Assembly: GCF_000758585.1 (NCBI RefSeq)
Contig: NZ_CP009281.1
Span: forward strand, 5,952,001 to 6,016,000
Reading direction: 5' to 3'
DNA from: Paenibacillus sp. FSL R5-0345
Lineage (GTDB): Bacteria; Bacillota; Bacilli; Paenibacillales; Paenibacillaceae
Length of the DNA stretch: 64,000 nt
Shown here piece by piece: positions 17,800 to 26,858 of this stretch. The notes under the pieces are model-generated. The model saw only the letters and a program-made list of their open reading frames with translations. It did not search any database and had not been told where the DNA came from. The position numbers and the translations under genes were made by a program. Each line of letters starts with the position of its first letter. Position 1 is the stretch's first letter.

Positions 17800-19011
17800 A
17801 TGACCGATGCTGGACAGGATTCACCAAGAAAGACAAATATCCCCCAGCCCGTTCGAAGCGATGGCGCAGGGGGATTAGATAAAGGACCGCGTGATATTAT
17901 GCGGGATTTGGAGAATCCGGATATGTTTGTCCCTCCCGTGACCGATGCCGGTCTTGTCCCCAATTTAAAATTCTCTTTCTCTGATGTGCATATGCAGCTT
18001 AATCATGGCGGCTGGTCGAGAGAGGTGACGGTCAGGGACCTCCCCATCGCCACTACACTAGCTGGCGTAAATATGAGCCTTACCCCCGGTGGAGTACGCG
18101 AACTCCATTGGCACCAACAAGCAGAATGGTCCTATATGCTGCTAGGTCGAGCTCGAATTACTGCCGTGGATCAGAATGGCCGAAACTTCATCGCCGATGT
18201 GGGACCAGGCGATCTTTGGTATTTCCCTCCGGGTATTCCCCACTCAATACAGGGTCTTGAAGAAGGCTGTGAGTTTCTGCTTGTATTCGACGATGGAAGT
18301 TTCTCTGATCTAAACACCTTGTCCATTTCTGATTGGTTTGCCCATACTCCGAAAGAAGTGCTTTCGGCTAACTTTGGGGTGCCTGCCGCTGCATTTGACT
18401 CTATTCCCACCGAACAGGTCTATATTTATCAGGATCAGGTTCCGGGTTCATTGCAAAGTCAGAAGGTAGAATCTCCATACGGAGAGATCTCACAAACCTT
18501 TAAACATTCCTTATTGGCTCAACCTCCGCTGAAGACTCCCGGCGGGAGCGTCAGAATTGTCGATTCCAGTAACTTTCCCATCTCCAAAACCGTAGCTGCC
18601 GCATTGGTAGAAATTGAACCCGGAGGGATGAGAGAGCTGCACTGGCATCCAAATAACGATGAATGGCAATATTATCTTACCGGAAAAGGACGAATGACTG
18701 TATTTGCCGGAAACGGTGTAGCACGAACGTTTAATTACAGAGCAGGCGATGTAGGGTATGTTCCTTTTGCTTTCGGACATTATATTCAAAATACAGGCGA
18801 AGATTCCTTATGGTTTCTTGAAATGTTTAAGAGTGACCGCTTTGCTGACGTTTCTCTAAACCAATGGATGGCACTCACTCCTCATGAATTGGTTCAAAGT
18901 AACCTAGACGTTGGACGAGAGGTTATAGACGCCTTAAGGGAGGTGAAATGGCCCGTAGTAAAATACCCTAAGCCAAGCAAAAACGCCTCCGGTGTCCCCA
19001 AAGGGCGGTAA
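17800..19011 (+). CDS. oxdC: Bicupin oxalate decarboxylase with variant lid
   Basis: 403 residues with two cupin domains. The metal ligands are visible in both: ELHWHQQAEW and a His in GIPHSIQG for cupin 1, ELHWHPNNDEW and FGHYIQ for cupin 2. The family converts oxalate to formate and CO2 using Mn. The flexible lid next to site 1, SENST in B. subtilis OxdC, reads SDLNT here, placing Asp at the catalytic Glu162 position. ATG 17800 has AGGAG eight bases upstream. No Sec signal is seen. It appears monocistronic with a terminator overlapping the stop. Confidence 0.88.
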   Translation: MTDAGQDSPRKTNIPQPVRSDGAGGLDKGPRDIMRDLENPDMFVPPVTDAGLVPNLKFSFSDVHMQLNHGGWSREVTVRDLPIATTLAGVNMSLTPGGVRELHWHQQAEWSYMLLGRARITAVDQNGRNFIADVGPGDLWYFPPGIPHSIQGLEEGCEFLLVFDDGSFSDLNTLSISDWFAHTPKEVLSANFGVPAAAFDSIPTEQVYIYQDQVPGSLQSQKVESPYGEISQTFKHSLLAQPPLKTPGGSVRIVDSSNFPISKTVAAALVEIEPGGMRELHWHPNNDEWQYYLTGKGRMTVFAGNGVARTFNYRAGDVGYVPFAFGHYIQNTGEDSLWFLEMFKSDRFADVSLNQWMALTPHELVQSNLDVGREVIDALREVKWPVVKYPKPSKNASGVPKGR

Positions 19012-19021
19012 GCGTTTTTGC
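18977..19021 (+). terminator. Terminator overlapping the oxdC 3' end
   Basis: The arms GCAAAAACGC (18977-18986, inside the coding region) and GCGTTTTTGC (19012-19021, just after the stop) form a 10-bp perfect stem with a 25-base loop that itself can pair partly. Confidence 0.5.
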
Positions 19022-19098
19022 GAGAAATATAAGGATAAGGTATCGGGTGAAACTTATACTTTCTTGTATTTTCTTAAAAAGAAAGCTTCATCTAATAA

Positions 19099-19521
19099 CT
19101 ATTCGCCAGACTCCGCAAATTGTTTGATTCTTTCCTCTATCTGGTCACGCACACGCTGGAACACTGCCCACTTCTCTTCATCGGTGCCTTGCGCTTTTGC
19201 CGGATCATCGAAGCCCCAGTGTTCCCGTATCACCTTCGGTGGTGTCGTTGGACATTTATCCGCAGCATCCCCGCATAAGGTAACGACTAGATCAGCGTTA
19301 TTCAGCAGATTAGAATCAATCATATCCGAGGTCTGTCCGGTGATATCAATTCCTACTTCGCTCATGGCTTGTACAGCTTTTGGGTTTAGACCATGGGCTT
19401 CAATTCCAGCGCTATACACGTCCCATTCCTTCCCTAAATATCGCTTAGCCCAGCCTTCGGCCATCTGACTCCGACAAGAGTTTCCTGTGCATAAAAAATA
19501 AATGGTTTTTTTGTTCATCAT
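19099..19521 (-). CDS. arsC: Thioredoxin-coupled arsenate reductase
   Basis: 140 residues of the low-molecular-weight phosphatase-like arsenate reductase family. The P-loop CTGNSCRSQ (nucleophile Cys near residue 11) and the redox pair Cys in LCGDAADKCP (near 83 and 90) are all present. It reduces arsenate to arsenite for export by ArsB. It is the last gene of the arsR-arsB-arsC operon, 18 bases after arsB. Confidence 0.93.
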   Translation of the reverse strand: MMNKKTIYFLCTGNSCRSQMAEGWAKRYLGKEWDVYSAGIEAHGLNPKAVQAMSEVGIDITGQTSDMIDSNLLNNADLVVTLCGDAADKCPTTPPKVIREHWGFDDPAKAQGTDEEKWAVFQRVRDQIEERIKQFAESGE

Positions 19522-19539
19522 GATCTTCCCCTTTTCAAA

Positions 19540-20829
19540 TTAGGTAACCAATAACCACAAATAAAGACCTAGAAGCGTAATAAACAACGTCGGGATGGTC
19601 AATATAATCCCTGTCTTAAAATACGTTCCCCAGGATATCTTCACACCTTTAGCCGACAGTACATGCAGCCACAGCAGCGTGGCTAATGAACCAATTGGAG
19701 TGATTTTAGGACCTAAATCCGAACCTATAACATTCGCATATATTAAAGCTTCTTTAATGATTCCGGTTGTATGCGTTGCATCAATTGCGAGTGCGTCAAT
19801 CATTACAGTAGGCAAATTGTTCATCATCGATGAGATCAATGCGGCAATGAAGCCCATCCCCATGGTTGCAGCAAACAGACCCTGATCAGCAATTACGCCA
19901 ATCGCTTTAGCAAGTAAATCTGTTAGACCCGCATTCCGAAGTCCATATACCACGACATACATTCCGATAGAGAAGAACACAATTGCCCAAGGAGCTCCTG
20001 TAATCACTTCTTTCACCTTGACGTAAGGGCTTCTTCTCGCAAGGAGCAGGAACAAAATTGCAATAATTCCCGCAATCACTGATACTGGAATATTCAAAAA
20101 TCCACTGACGAAATATCCTATTAGAAGAATAGCCAGTACCATCCATGACAGTCGGAACAATTTCTTATCCTTGATAGCCTCTTGCGGTTCTTTTAGCTGA
20201 GAGTCATTAAATTGCTTCGGAATACTTTTGCGAAAAAAAATATAGAGCACCACGATACTCGCCACCAAAGAGAATAACGTAGGTACGATCATCTTCCCTG
20301 CATACTCCATAAAGGTAATCCCAAAAAAGTCGGCCGATACGATATTCACAAGATTGCTAACCACAAGTGGCAATGAGGTGGTATCCGCTATAAAACCACT
20401 GGCGATAATGAACGGAAATACTTTTTTCTCATCAAAATTCAGCGCCCTTACCATCGCAAGCACAATAGGCGTAAGAATAAGGGCCGCTCCATCGTTCGCA
20501 AAAAAAGCAGAAACCAATGCACCAAGAACGATAACATACACAAACATTCGTGTTCCGTTCCCCCGTGCCGCCCGCGCCATATGTAACGCAGCCCATTCAA
20601 AAAATCCGATACTGTCTAGAATTAATGAAATTAAGATAATTGCGACAAACGCCAAAGTAGCATTCCACACCATCTGTGTTACTTCGAGCGCATCATTAAA
20701 GCTGACGACACCTACTAATAAAGCGATGATAGCCCCGCCGCAGGCTGACCATCCAATCGATAAATTTCGAGGCTGCCAGATCACAAAGATTAAAGTTACT
20801 ATAAATATAAGTATGGCTAGAAGGGCCAC
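19540..20829 (-). CDS. arsB: Arsenite efflux permease
   Basis: 429 residues and about 12 membrane segments, with the ArsB family motifs FFANDGAALILTPI and MMNNLPTVM plus GSDLGPKITPIGSLATLLW. It exports arsenite (and antimonite). GTG 20829 has an AGGGGGGA site eight bases upstream and gives the usual ArsB N-terminus (ALLAILIFIVTLIFV); the frame to 20895 adds an unlikely charged extension. A 20-bp palindrome lies between arsR and arsB and may provide extra control. Confidence 0.92.
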   Translation of the reverse strand: MALLAILIFIVTLIFVIWQPRNLSIGWSACGGAIIALLVGVVSFNDALEVTQMVWNATLAFVAIILISLILDSIGFFEWAALHMARAARGNGTRMFVYVIVLGALVSAFFANDGAALILTPIVLAMVRALNFDEKKVFPFIIASGFIADTTSLPLVVSNLVNIVSADFFGITFMEYAGKMIVPTLFSLVASIVVLYIFFRKSIPKQFNDSQLKEPQEAIKDKKLFRLSWMVLAILLIGYFVSGFLNIPVSVIAGIIAILFLLLARRSPYVKVKEVITGAPWAIVFFSIGMYVVVYGLRNAGLTDLLAKAIGVIADQGLFAATMGMGFIAALISSMMNNLPTVMIDALAIDATHTTGIIKEALIYANVIGSDLGPKITPIGSLATLLWLHVLSAKGVKISWGTYFKTGIILTIPTLFITLLGLYLWLLVT

Positions 20830-20901
20830 GTTGCCATCCCCCCTGAACTGTACAACCACATCTTTCTCAACACCCCTATAATCTACGAATAACACATCAC
20901 C

Positions 20902-20921
20902 ATATAACTATATAGTTATAT
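20902..20921 (-). promoter_or_regulatory. Internal palindrome between arsR and arsB
   Basis: A perfect 20-bp AT-rich palindrome (ATATAACTA/TAGTTATAT around a central TA step) lies 72 bases upstream of the arsB start. It shares ATATAA/TTATAT outer parts with the operator upstream of arsR, so it may be a second ArsR site or an internal regulated promoter. Confidence 0.5.
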
Positions 20922-20949
20922 ATAGTCTAAAAAAATCCACAAAATAATT

Positions 20950-21276
20950 TTAGTCGCAGCACGTTGCTTTAAGTTCTTTATTCAGAGCAGCCAATATTGA
21001 TTCAGAACTAGGCATCTCTTGAAGAACAGCTCTAAGATGCGGTTTATCCTCTACATTTAACGAATAATGTACCCACTGTCCTCGTTTGCTTTCCCTTACG
21101 ATCCCTCTACTCTTCAGTTTTCGTAAATGCTGACTAATCGCCGGCTGGGATATATCAAAAATATCAACAAATTCACACACGCACCATTCCCGTTCCTTCA
21201 GAAGAGAAAGCATAGCGAGACGTGTCTTATCTCCTAGTAGCTTCAAGTCATCAGCAATATTCGTAAGTGAATCCAT
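20950..21276 (-). CDS. arsR: Arsenic-responsive repressor
   Basis: 108 residues, ArsR/SmtB winged helix. The metalloid-sensing Cys pair is visible as WCVCEF at the helix that also precedes the recognition region ISQPAISQHLRKLKSRGIV; the C-terminus ends TCCD. It binds the ars promoter and leaves on binding As(III). ATG 21276 follows GAGGGG at good spacing, so the six extra residues of the longer frame are not needed. It is the first gene of arsRBC. Confidence 0.92.
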   Translation of the reverse strand: MDSLTNIADDLKLLGDKTRLAMLSLLKEREWCVCEFVDIFDISQPAISQHLRKLKSRGIVRESKRGQWVHYSLNVEDKPHLRAVLQEMPSSESILAALNKELKATCCD

Positions 21277-21302
21277 TTCTTCTTCCCCTCCCTCCAATGC
21301 TT

Positions 21303-21349
21303 ATATAAGCGGACGCTTATATTATAATGATCTAGATAGGAAGACGCAA
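21303..21349 (-). promoter_or_regulatory. arsR promoter with ArsR operator
   Basis: On the minus strand: TTGCGT (21344-21349), a 17-base spacer and TATAAT (21321-21326). Immediately downstream is the perfect inverted repeat ATATAAGCG-GA-CGCTTATAT (21303-21322), overlapping the last two -10 bases and the start site. The layout is typical of ArsR autoregulation. Confidence 0.8.
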
Positions 21350-21460
21350 GAATTTTATGTAATTGCTTCTCTTAATTGTTCTCAGAGTTTATATTTTGAT
21401 TCAGTCCTTAACTATTCATATGACTTAATATTACGTGTAAATTTGTCAGATCATATTTAT

Positions 21461-21500
21461 AAAAAAAGACCGACAGCTCTCTCGCGAGAGCTATCAGCCT
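21461..21500 (-). terminator. Terminator of the exporter/two-component operon
   Basis: The minus strand shows GCTGATAGCTCTC facing GAGAGCTGTCGG around a CGCG centre, followed by CTTTTTTT. It lies after the kinase stop at 21534. Confidence 0.75.
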
Positions 21501-21533
21501 TATCTATTTCTATGGACTTATTTAGCATGTGAT

Positions 21534-22859
21534 TTAGGTTCTTGGGATGGTTACAATAAACTGAGTACCTTCTCCTACTTTGCTCTCTACATCAATATTA
21601 CAATCATGTATTTTCAGAATCTTCATTACAATGGAAAGTCCTAGTCCATTCCCTTTAAGGGCACTGCTCCGCGCTTTTTCCACCATATAGAATCGATCAA
21701 AGATGAGCGGAAGTGCTTCCTCTGGAATCCCTCGTCCAGAATCTTTAATATATACCTTCACAAACAGCTCAGATACCTCGATTTCCACATGAATGGTACC
21801 CTCTGGTTCCGTATATTTAATAGCATTATTTATTAAATTCTGCCAGACCTGATCAAATAAATCTTTATCCACGGTAATCTCGCAAGGCAATAAATCCAAT
21901 TCAATTGTAATATCCTTCTGCTCCCACTGCGGTTCCGCAAATACAATCGCTCTTCTTAATTGTTCGTCTAATTGGAAGGTGGTGGGATTCACCGGATGAT
22001 GTTCCGAATCGAGTGACGCTAACCGGAGCAGATTATCACTAAGCCTAGAAAGGCGTAATGTTTCCTCATAAATAATATCCAAATGCTCCTTTTGCTCTTC
22101 CAGTGGAATGACACCGTCTTGCAGCGCTCTTGTAAAGCCTCTAATCGATGTAAGGGGTGACTGCATTTCATGGGAAACATTGCTGACAAAATCATCACGA
22201 ACAGAGTCCATTTTCTGCAGCTCACTTGCCATACGATTAAAGCTTTCCATCAATTCACCTAACTCATCTTTATTACGATAAGTTAATCGGACAGATAAAT
22301 TGCCTGACGCCATTTCCTTAGCTGCATCTGTCAGCTTGTTGATAGGCTTCACTATATACCTGGACATGAACAAGATAAGCAAGCTTCCAATGATTAGTAC
22401 AGCTAAAAGTGTAGACAAGAGCGTAATTCTCAACCCTTTTACAATCGATGAAAAATCAAGCTTGATGATGAAAGCACCTTTCGCATCATCTATCTTAGGA
22501 ATCCCTACGATAGCAAGTCCACTCTTGCCCGATAGAAAAACGGCATCGCTTGTGTTTGGTTTGAACAGGGTTGCGATTTGTTCCTTATTTAACGAAAATA
22601 CAGCGTTGCTTGGTTCATTAACGATCGCTATATCTATACCAAATCGATTAAGCAGGTCTGCAAACGCATCTACTTTTTCCGGATCATCGATTAAAGTTAT
22701 CACCTTAGCTATATCTTTAGCTATATTAATGAACATATGGTTTGGGGTATTATTTTTTTCTGAAAACTGCGTAAAAAGAACAAAGGAAATAATTAAACTG
22801 ACTAAAACAATACCAATAAAAGTAGCAACGATTCGAAGACGAAGGCTTTTTCTCAGCAT
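21534..22859 (-). CDS. Membrane sensor histidine kinase
   Basis: 441 residues: membrane segment about 9-30, an extracytoplasmic domain of about 110 residues, second segment about 143-165, HAMP (166-218), HisKA with phospho-acceptor motif SHEMQSPLTSIRG, and HATPase_c with NAIKYT, DSGRGIP and GNGLGLSIV. Its start follows the regulator stop with no gap (TAGATG), so the two are translationally coupled. Together with the ABC exporter gene upstream it likely forms an envelope-stress or antimicrobial-response module. The ligand is unknown. Confidence 0.88.
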   Translation of the reverse strand: MLRKSLRLRIVATFIGIVLVSLIISFVLFTQFSEKNNTPNHMFINIAKDIAKVITLIDDPEKVDAFADLLNRFGIDIAIVNEPSNAVFSLNKEQIATLFKPNTSDAVFLSGKSGLAIVGIPKIDDAKGAFIIKLDFSSIVKGLRITLLSTLLAVLIIGSLLILFMSRYIVKPINKLTDAAKEMASGNLSVRLTYRNKDELGELMESFNRMASELQKMDSVRDDFVSNVSHEMQSPLTSIRGFTRALQDGVIPLEEQKEHLDIIYEETLRLSRLSDNLLRLASLDSEHHPVNPTTFQLDEQLRRAIVFAEPQWEQKDITIELDLLPCEITVDKDLFDQVWQNLINNAIKYTEPEGTIHVEIEVSELFVKVYIKDSGRGIPEEALPLIFDRFYMVEKARSSALKGNGLGLSIVMKILKIHDCNIDVESKVGEGTQFIVTIPRT

Positions 22860-23528
22860 CTAGGCTAGCTCCAAACGATATCCAAGTCCTCTTACCGTAG
22901 AAATAATTAGCTGCGGAATGGGTTCAAGACGTTCTCTCAAGCGTTTGATATGCACATCAACCGTCCTCTCATCGCCCTCATAATCCATTCCCCAGACATT
23001 TTCTATTAGCTGAGTCCGTGTGAAAATTTGCTTTGGCGAACCCGCCAAAGCAAATAACAATTCACATTCCTTCTTTTTTAATTCAACCGTTTGATCGGCA
23101 TTAGTGACTGTTAAATTCCCTAGATCAATCGTTGCTCCCCCTAATTGAATAACATTCGAAGGGGTCACATGATATCTCTTCAATAATGATTTTACACGGA
23201 GAACCAATTCTATGGGATCAAACGGTTTTACTAAATAATCGTCTGACCCGGCATTAAATCCCCTTACTTTATCCTTAGACTCTCCTTTGGCTGTAACCAT
23301 AAGGATTGGCATATCGATATAAGATCGAATATCTTCTGTCAGTTCAATACCATCGATATGCGGCATCATCACATCCACAATTGCTAAATCAATTTTCGTA
23401 TGAGCTAGAATATCTAATGCCATTCGACCATCTTCCGCTTCCACTACGGAAAACTGATTTTTTTCAAGATATAATCGGATTAATTTTCGGATATGGGAAT
23501 CATCATCAACCACTAGAATTGTGCTCAT
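22860..23528 (-). CDS. OmpR-family response regulator
   Basis: 222 residues. A receiver domain (acidic pair DDD near residue 8, phospho-acceptor Asp in AIVDVMMPH near 53, Lys in LVKPFDP) and a winged-helix DNA-binding domain (about 127-221, with DERTVDVHIKRLRERL). It is the partner of the adjacent kinase and lies 28 bases after the ABC exporter gene, so the likely target is its own operon. Confidence 0.9.
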   Translation of the reverse strand: MSTILVVDDDSHIRKLIRLYLEKNQFSVVEAEDGRMALDILAHTKIDLAIVDVMMPHIDGIELTEDIRSYIDMPILMVTAKGESKDKVRGFNAGSDDYLVKPFDPIELVLRVKSLLKRYHVTPSNVIQLGGATIDLGNLTVTNADQTVELKKKECELLFALAGSPKQIFTRTQLIENVWGMDYEGDERTVDVHIKRLRERLEPIPQLIISTVRGLGYRLELA

Positions 23529-23556
23529 ACATCAATGTTCCTTTCCAAAGTTGTAT

Positions 23557-25518
23557 TTATTCGTATCTTAGAGATTCCATTGGATCGAGCTTGGCCGCCT
23601 TCGATGAAGGCATCAAACCAGCGATAATACTAATCCCTGTACTTACAACTAATCCGAATACGATATAAGATCCAGAGAGATTAATAAGCTTGACTCCGAA
23701 AGCATTTTCCAAGAAAATATTTAATCCATAGCTAATGACTGCTGCAAAGACTACCGCAATAATACCACTAAATATTCCCAATAATGCAGATTCGGAAAAG
23801 AATATTCGCTTGATATCTTTCTTTCTTGCCCCAATTGCACGAAGAATTCCAATTTCTTCAGTCCGTTCGACTACACTAATATAAAGCACAACCAAAATCA
23901 TAATCCCTGATACGATGAGTGAAATCCCTGCAATACCAGACAGAACGATCGTAGCCATATCCACATAAGTCGTAATACGCTCCATGATTTTTGCTGTTTG
24001 GGAGCCCGAGAAGCCCGCATCAACAGCCGCTTTATTAATATCATTCACATATTTCATATCCGTTGCAAAAGCATTAACCTGAATCGGCCCAATGGTAATC
24101 CCTTTATCGGCATACATTTGCTCCAGTGTCTGTGTTGGAATATACCCTGTCGGTGACATTTGCGCTCTTGGATCAGTGGCTTCATAAACACCAGAGACAG
24201 TAACTTCTTTTTCCAACGTTATCGGTTTATGTTGAGCATCCATTTCAGTAATATACAGATGAATAGACTTCCCTACCATAGTATTCGGTTGGTCATTTCC
24301 GCTTAATTGGCTCGCTATTTTCGTTGGTAATAACATTTCATTTTCTTTTGGTAATGCCCCTGCTTTAATCGTCGCTTTATCAAACGTATCGTTTAAGGTG
24401 GTTAATTGTGTGAGACTACCCGTTTGATCACCAAAAACCGTAGTAGATTTGCCTGTAATGGTTGTAATGGTCTCCACATGATCTACATTTGGAAGGTTAC
24501 GAATCGTTTCAACATCGGCCTTTGTAAACGAAACGCCTGGTAACATCATCGCTTCTGGACCTTTCATGTCCTTGGCTTCTGGATTCGGCTTAGTGATATC
24601 CACCAGTAAAGGGTCCATACTTGAATTAATTTCGTTATTAATATAGCTCGTGATCCCATTCCCTAAGGAAAGCATCAAAAGTACACTTAAAATCCCTATC
24701 GAACCGCCCAATGCTACCAATACATTACGTTTGGCGTTGAGCTTCATATTTTGAAGGGCCATTTTGAAAGAAGCCATTAAGCTGAGGTTTCGGGCTGAAC
24801 CATCACCCCCATCGTAGGTAGCCATGGAACGTTCCTTCAAATGAATATCGTCTTTCACCAATCCCTCTTCAAGCTTAACGATACGGCTACCGTAATCAGC
24901 TACTTTTTGTGAGTGGGTCACAGTAATGACCAAAATCCCTCTTTTCGCAATGCTGTCCAACAAGACTAATATTTGATCACCTGTATCTTTATCCAGCGCA
25001 CCCGTAGGTTCATCGGCCAAAATAATGTCTGGATTATTCGACAATGCACGTGCAATGGATACCCGTTGCTTCTGTCCACCGGACAGTTGATTCGGACGTT
25101 TTTTCAGATGATCCTTTAATCCTACCTCAGTCAAAATCTCTATAGCACGCTTATTCCGTTCCTTCTCACTCGTATTCGTCATCTGCATCGCAACCGTAAC
25201 ATTCTCCAATACTGATAAATGGGGGATCAGATTGAAGTTTTGAAATACGAAGCCGATATTATTCTTCCGATAATCATCCATTTCCTTTTCGGTCATCTTG
25301 CTCAGGTTCTTTCCGCGAACAAGGACATCGCCCTCATAATCAGAGTCCATTCCACCGATGATATTCATCAGTGTGGACTTACCACAACCGGACTCACCGA
25401 GGATGGAGACAAATTCACCTGTCTCAAAGCTTAAGTTGACATCATGGAGTACTGGAACTTTTTCCTTACCATACAAAGTATACGATTTCTTAACATTCTT
25501 AACCTCTAATATGTTCAT
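23557..25518 (-). CDS. MacB-type ABC exporter, ATPase fused to FtsX-like permease
   Basis: 653 residues. The N-terminal ABC domain (about 1-230) has Walker A GESGCGKST, the family motif NFNLIPHLSVLENV, signature LSGGQKQR and Walker B ILADEPTGALD. The C-terminal half has one membrane segment (about 275-295), a large extracytoplasmic domain, and three further segments typical of FtsX/MacB permeases. Such single-chain half-transporters dimerise and move peptides or lipoproteins, or act mechanically. It is the first gene of the exporter-regulator-kinase operon. ATG 25518 follows GAGAGGAAG; the longer frame to 25647 is unlikely. Confidence 0.88.
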   Translation of the reverse strand: MNILEVKNVKKSYTLYGKEKVPVLHDVNLSFETGEFVSILGESGCGKSTLMNIIGGMDSDYEGDVLVRGKNLSKMTEKEMDDYRKNNIGFVFQNFNLIPHLSVLENVTVAMQMTNTSEKERNKRAIEILTEVGLKDHLKKRPNQLSGGQKQRVSIARALSNNPDIILADEPTGALDKDTGDQILVLLDSIAKRGILVITVTHSQKVADYGSRIVKLEEGLVKDDIHLKERSMATYDGGDGSARNLSLMASFKMALQNMKLNAKRNVLVALGGSIGILSVLLMLSLGNGITSYINNEINSSMDPLLVDITKPNPEAKDMKGPEAMMLPGVSFTKADVETIRNLPNVDHVETITTITGKSTTVFGDQTGSLTQLTTLNDTFDKATIKAGALPKENEMLLPTKIASQLSGNDQPNTMVGKSIHLYITEMDAQHKPITLEKEVTVSGVYEATDPRAQMSPTGYIPTQTLEQMYADKGITIGPIQVNAFATDMKYVNDINKAAVDAGFSGSQTAKIMERITTYVDMATIVLSGIAGISLIVSGIMILVVLYISVVERTEEIGILRAIGARKKDIKRIFFSESALLGIFSGIIAVVFAAVISYGLNIFLENAFGVKLINLSGSYIVFGLVVSTGISIIAGLMPSSKAAKLDPMESLRYE

Positions 25519-25630
25519 TTTGATTTCTTCCTCTCTTGGATCACGCACTTTTTCTCTTCCTTTGATGTTTCCAATCCTAACAAATTTATGTGAACTGAAA
25601 ATGAACTGAAAACTTTCATGATTTCCACAA

Positions 25631-25664
25631 AAAAAGACAACCTTCATTAACTGAGGTTGTCTTG
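25631..25664 (-). terminator. Terminator after the 47-residue peptide gene
   Basis: The arms AAGACAACCT and AGGTTGTCTT with a roughly 9-base loop are followed on the minus strand by seven T. Confidence 0.8.
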
Positions 25665-25681
25665 TCCGGATTATTAAGAAC

Positions 25682-25825
25682 TTAATGAGTCAAATTATAA
25701 GCTAAACGGCCAATTTCTTTTCCTGCATAATAAACAATATCTATAATTAGTACCGTTACTATAACTTTCGAGAGCAGCGGATAATTTTTAAATAAGGGCA
25801 TTATACTTTCCTCTATGAACTTCAT
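25682..25825 (-). CDS. 47-residue single-span membrane peptide
   Basis: MKFIEESIMPLFKNYP, then a hydrophobic segment (LLSKVIVTVLIIDIVYYA, about 17-34), then the tail GKEIGRLAYNLTH. AAAGAGGAAC gives a good ribosome site before ATG, and a strong terminator lies 20 bases after the stop. The gene starts 17 bases after the DinB gene stop on the same strand, so the two are probably co-transcribed. No family is recognised. Confidence 0.6.
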   Translation of the reverse strand: MKFIEESIMPLFKNYPLLSKVIVTVLIIDIVYYAGKEIGRLAYNLTH

Positions 25826-25842
25826 TTATGTTCCTCTTTCAT

Positions 25843-26370
25843 TTAAGCTAGCGCTCTTTTTCGTATTAATCTAATTTGACCTCTGTGATTGATTTCATCT
25901 TCGAATACATGAAACCACATGAAATAGCGATTCGCTGGTTTGTTATACCAGAACTCTTCTTCTACATCTAACCAGTCATCATTCACGTTTGAAAATAATT
26001 CGTAAGTTCTTTCTCTTACTTCATTTAAACGGTCTAAATAATAACTAAGCTCATTTCCTTTAATAACCGATCGACCTTCATCCCCTAAGTTCAGTGCCGG
26101 TCCCCAGACTGTTAACTCTTCTTCGGATAAATCTCTTCCCTCAAACGTTGACACTTGATACGCATATTCCACGGCAGCGTAGTGTAATAATAATGCGCCA
26201 ATAGAGTTACTCTCCGAATCCAATAAATAGTCTAGCTGATCAACACTTAAGTCCTTAACAGCCGCTAATGTTGTGTGTCTTGCATAATTCATCATAGATA
26301 AAAGACGACTAATTTGCGGTGAGTAACCAGGAATATCTGAGATAAGATAAATTCTGTTCATATCGATCAT
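25843..26370 (-). CDS. DinB/DUF664-family protein
   Basis: 175 residues, four-helix DinB-like fold by pattern, with candidate metal-site histidines in LLLHYAAVEY and the C-terminal EINHRGQIRLIRKR that marks the DinB_2/DUF664 group. Relatives include metal-dependent thiol (bacillithiol-type) transferases, but many have no known activity. ATG 26370 is preceded by GGAGAG. It is followed by the 47-residue membrane peptide gene. Confidence 0.82.
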   Translation of the reverse strand: MIDMNRIYLISDIPGYSPQISRLLSMMNYARHTTLAAVKDLSVDQLDYLLDSESNSIGALLLHYAAVEYAYQVSTFEGRDLSEEELTVWGPALNLGDEGRSVIKGNELSYYLDRLNEVRERTYELFSNVNDDWLDVEEEFWYNKPANRYFMWFHVFEDEINHRGQIRLIRKRALA

Positions 26371-26483
26371 ATTGGAATCTCTCCTTCATATCTTTGGAAT
26401 TATAAATCCACATCCCTGAATGGTTCAGAAGCATTCATTACAGGTAATGACAAACAAGAAATCAAAGTGAGGTGCTTAACACC

Positions 26484-26858
26484 ATGAATAAGACTAACAA
26501 AACTATGTATTGGGTCGTATGGATAATTGCTCTTATAGGAATTAATTGTTATGCCTTTCCACTGGCGATTTGGTCCACCTTTGCTGGAACAGAAGAAGCT
26601 AAATGGCTATGGATACTTATAGCCGTTGGAATTTATCTTCTATTAAACTTAGGAATCATTCAGATGTATATTGCCATCAAGCAAGACAAATTTCGGTTTG
26701 TATGGATAGGCTTGATCGTTGCCGTTGTTCAGTTTATTGCAATGATGATTCTAGGTGGCGAATTTGAAGGAGATATGCCTCTTCTTTTGGGGACCCTTGC
26801 CGTCTTCATCATTCTGATAATTGCTCAGCGATATGATAACCACACAGCAAGATATTAA
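26484..26858 (+). CDS. Four-span membrane protein of unknown function
   Basis: 124 residues with four hydrophobic segments (about 8-28, 38-60, 68-92, 98-118) and a short charged tail. No family is recognised. ATG 26484 lies 11 bases after GAGG; an in-frame GTG at 26472 is possible. It is divergent from the DinB gene and convergent with the LuxR-type regulator, overlapping that gene's stop by four bases. Confidence 0.6.
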   Translation: MNKTNKTMYWVVWIIALIGINCYAFPLAIWSTFAGTEEAKWLWILIAVGIYLLLNLGIIQMYIAIKQDKFRFVWIGLIVAVVQFIAMMILGGEFEGDMPLLLGTLAVFIILIIAQRYDNHTARY

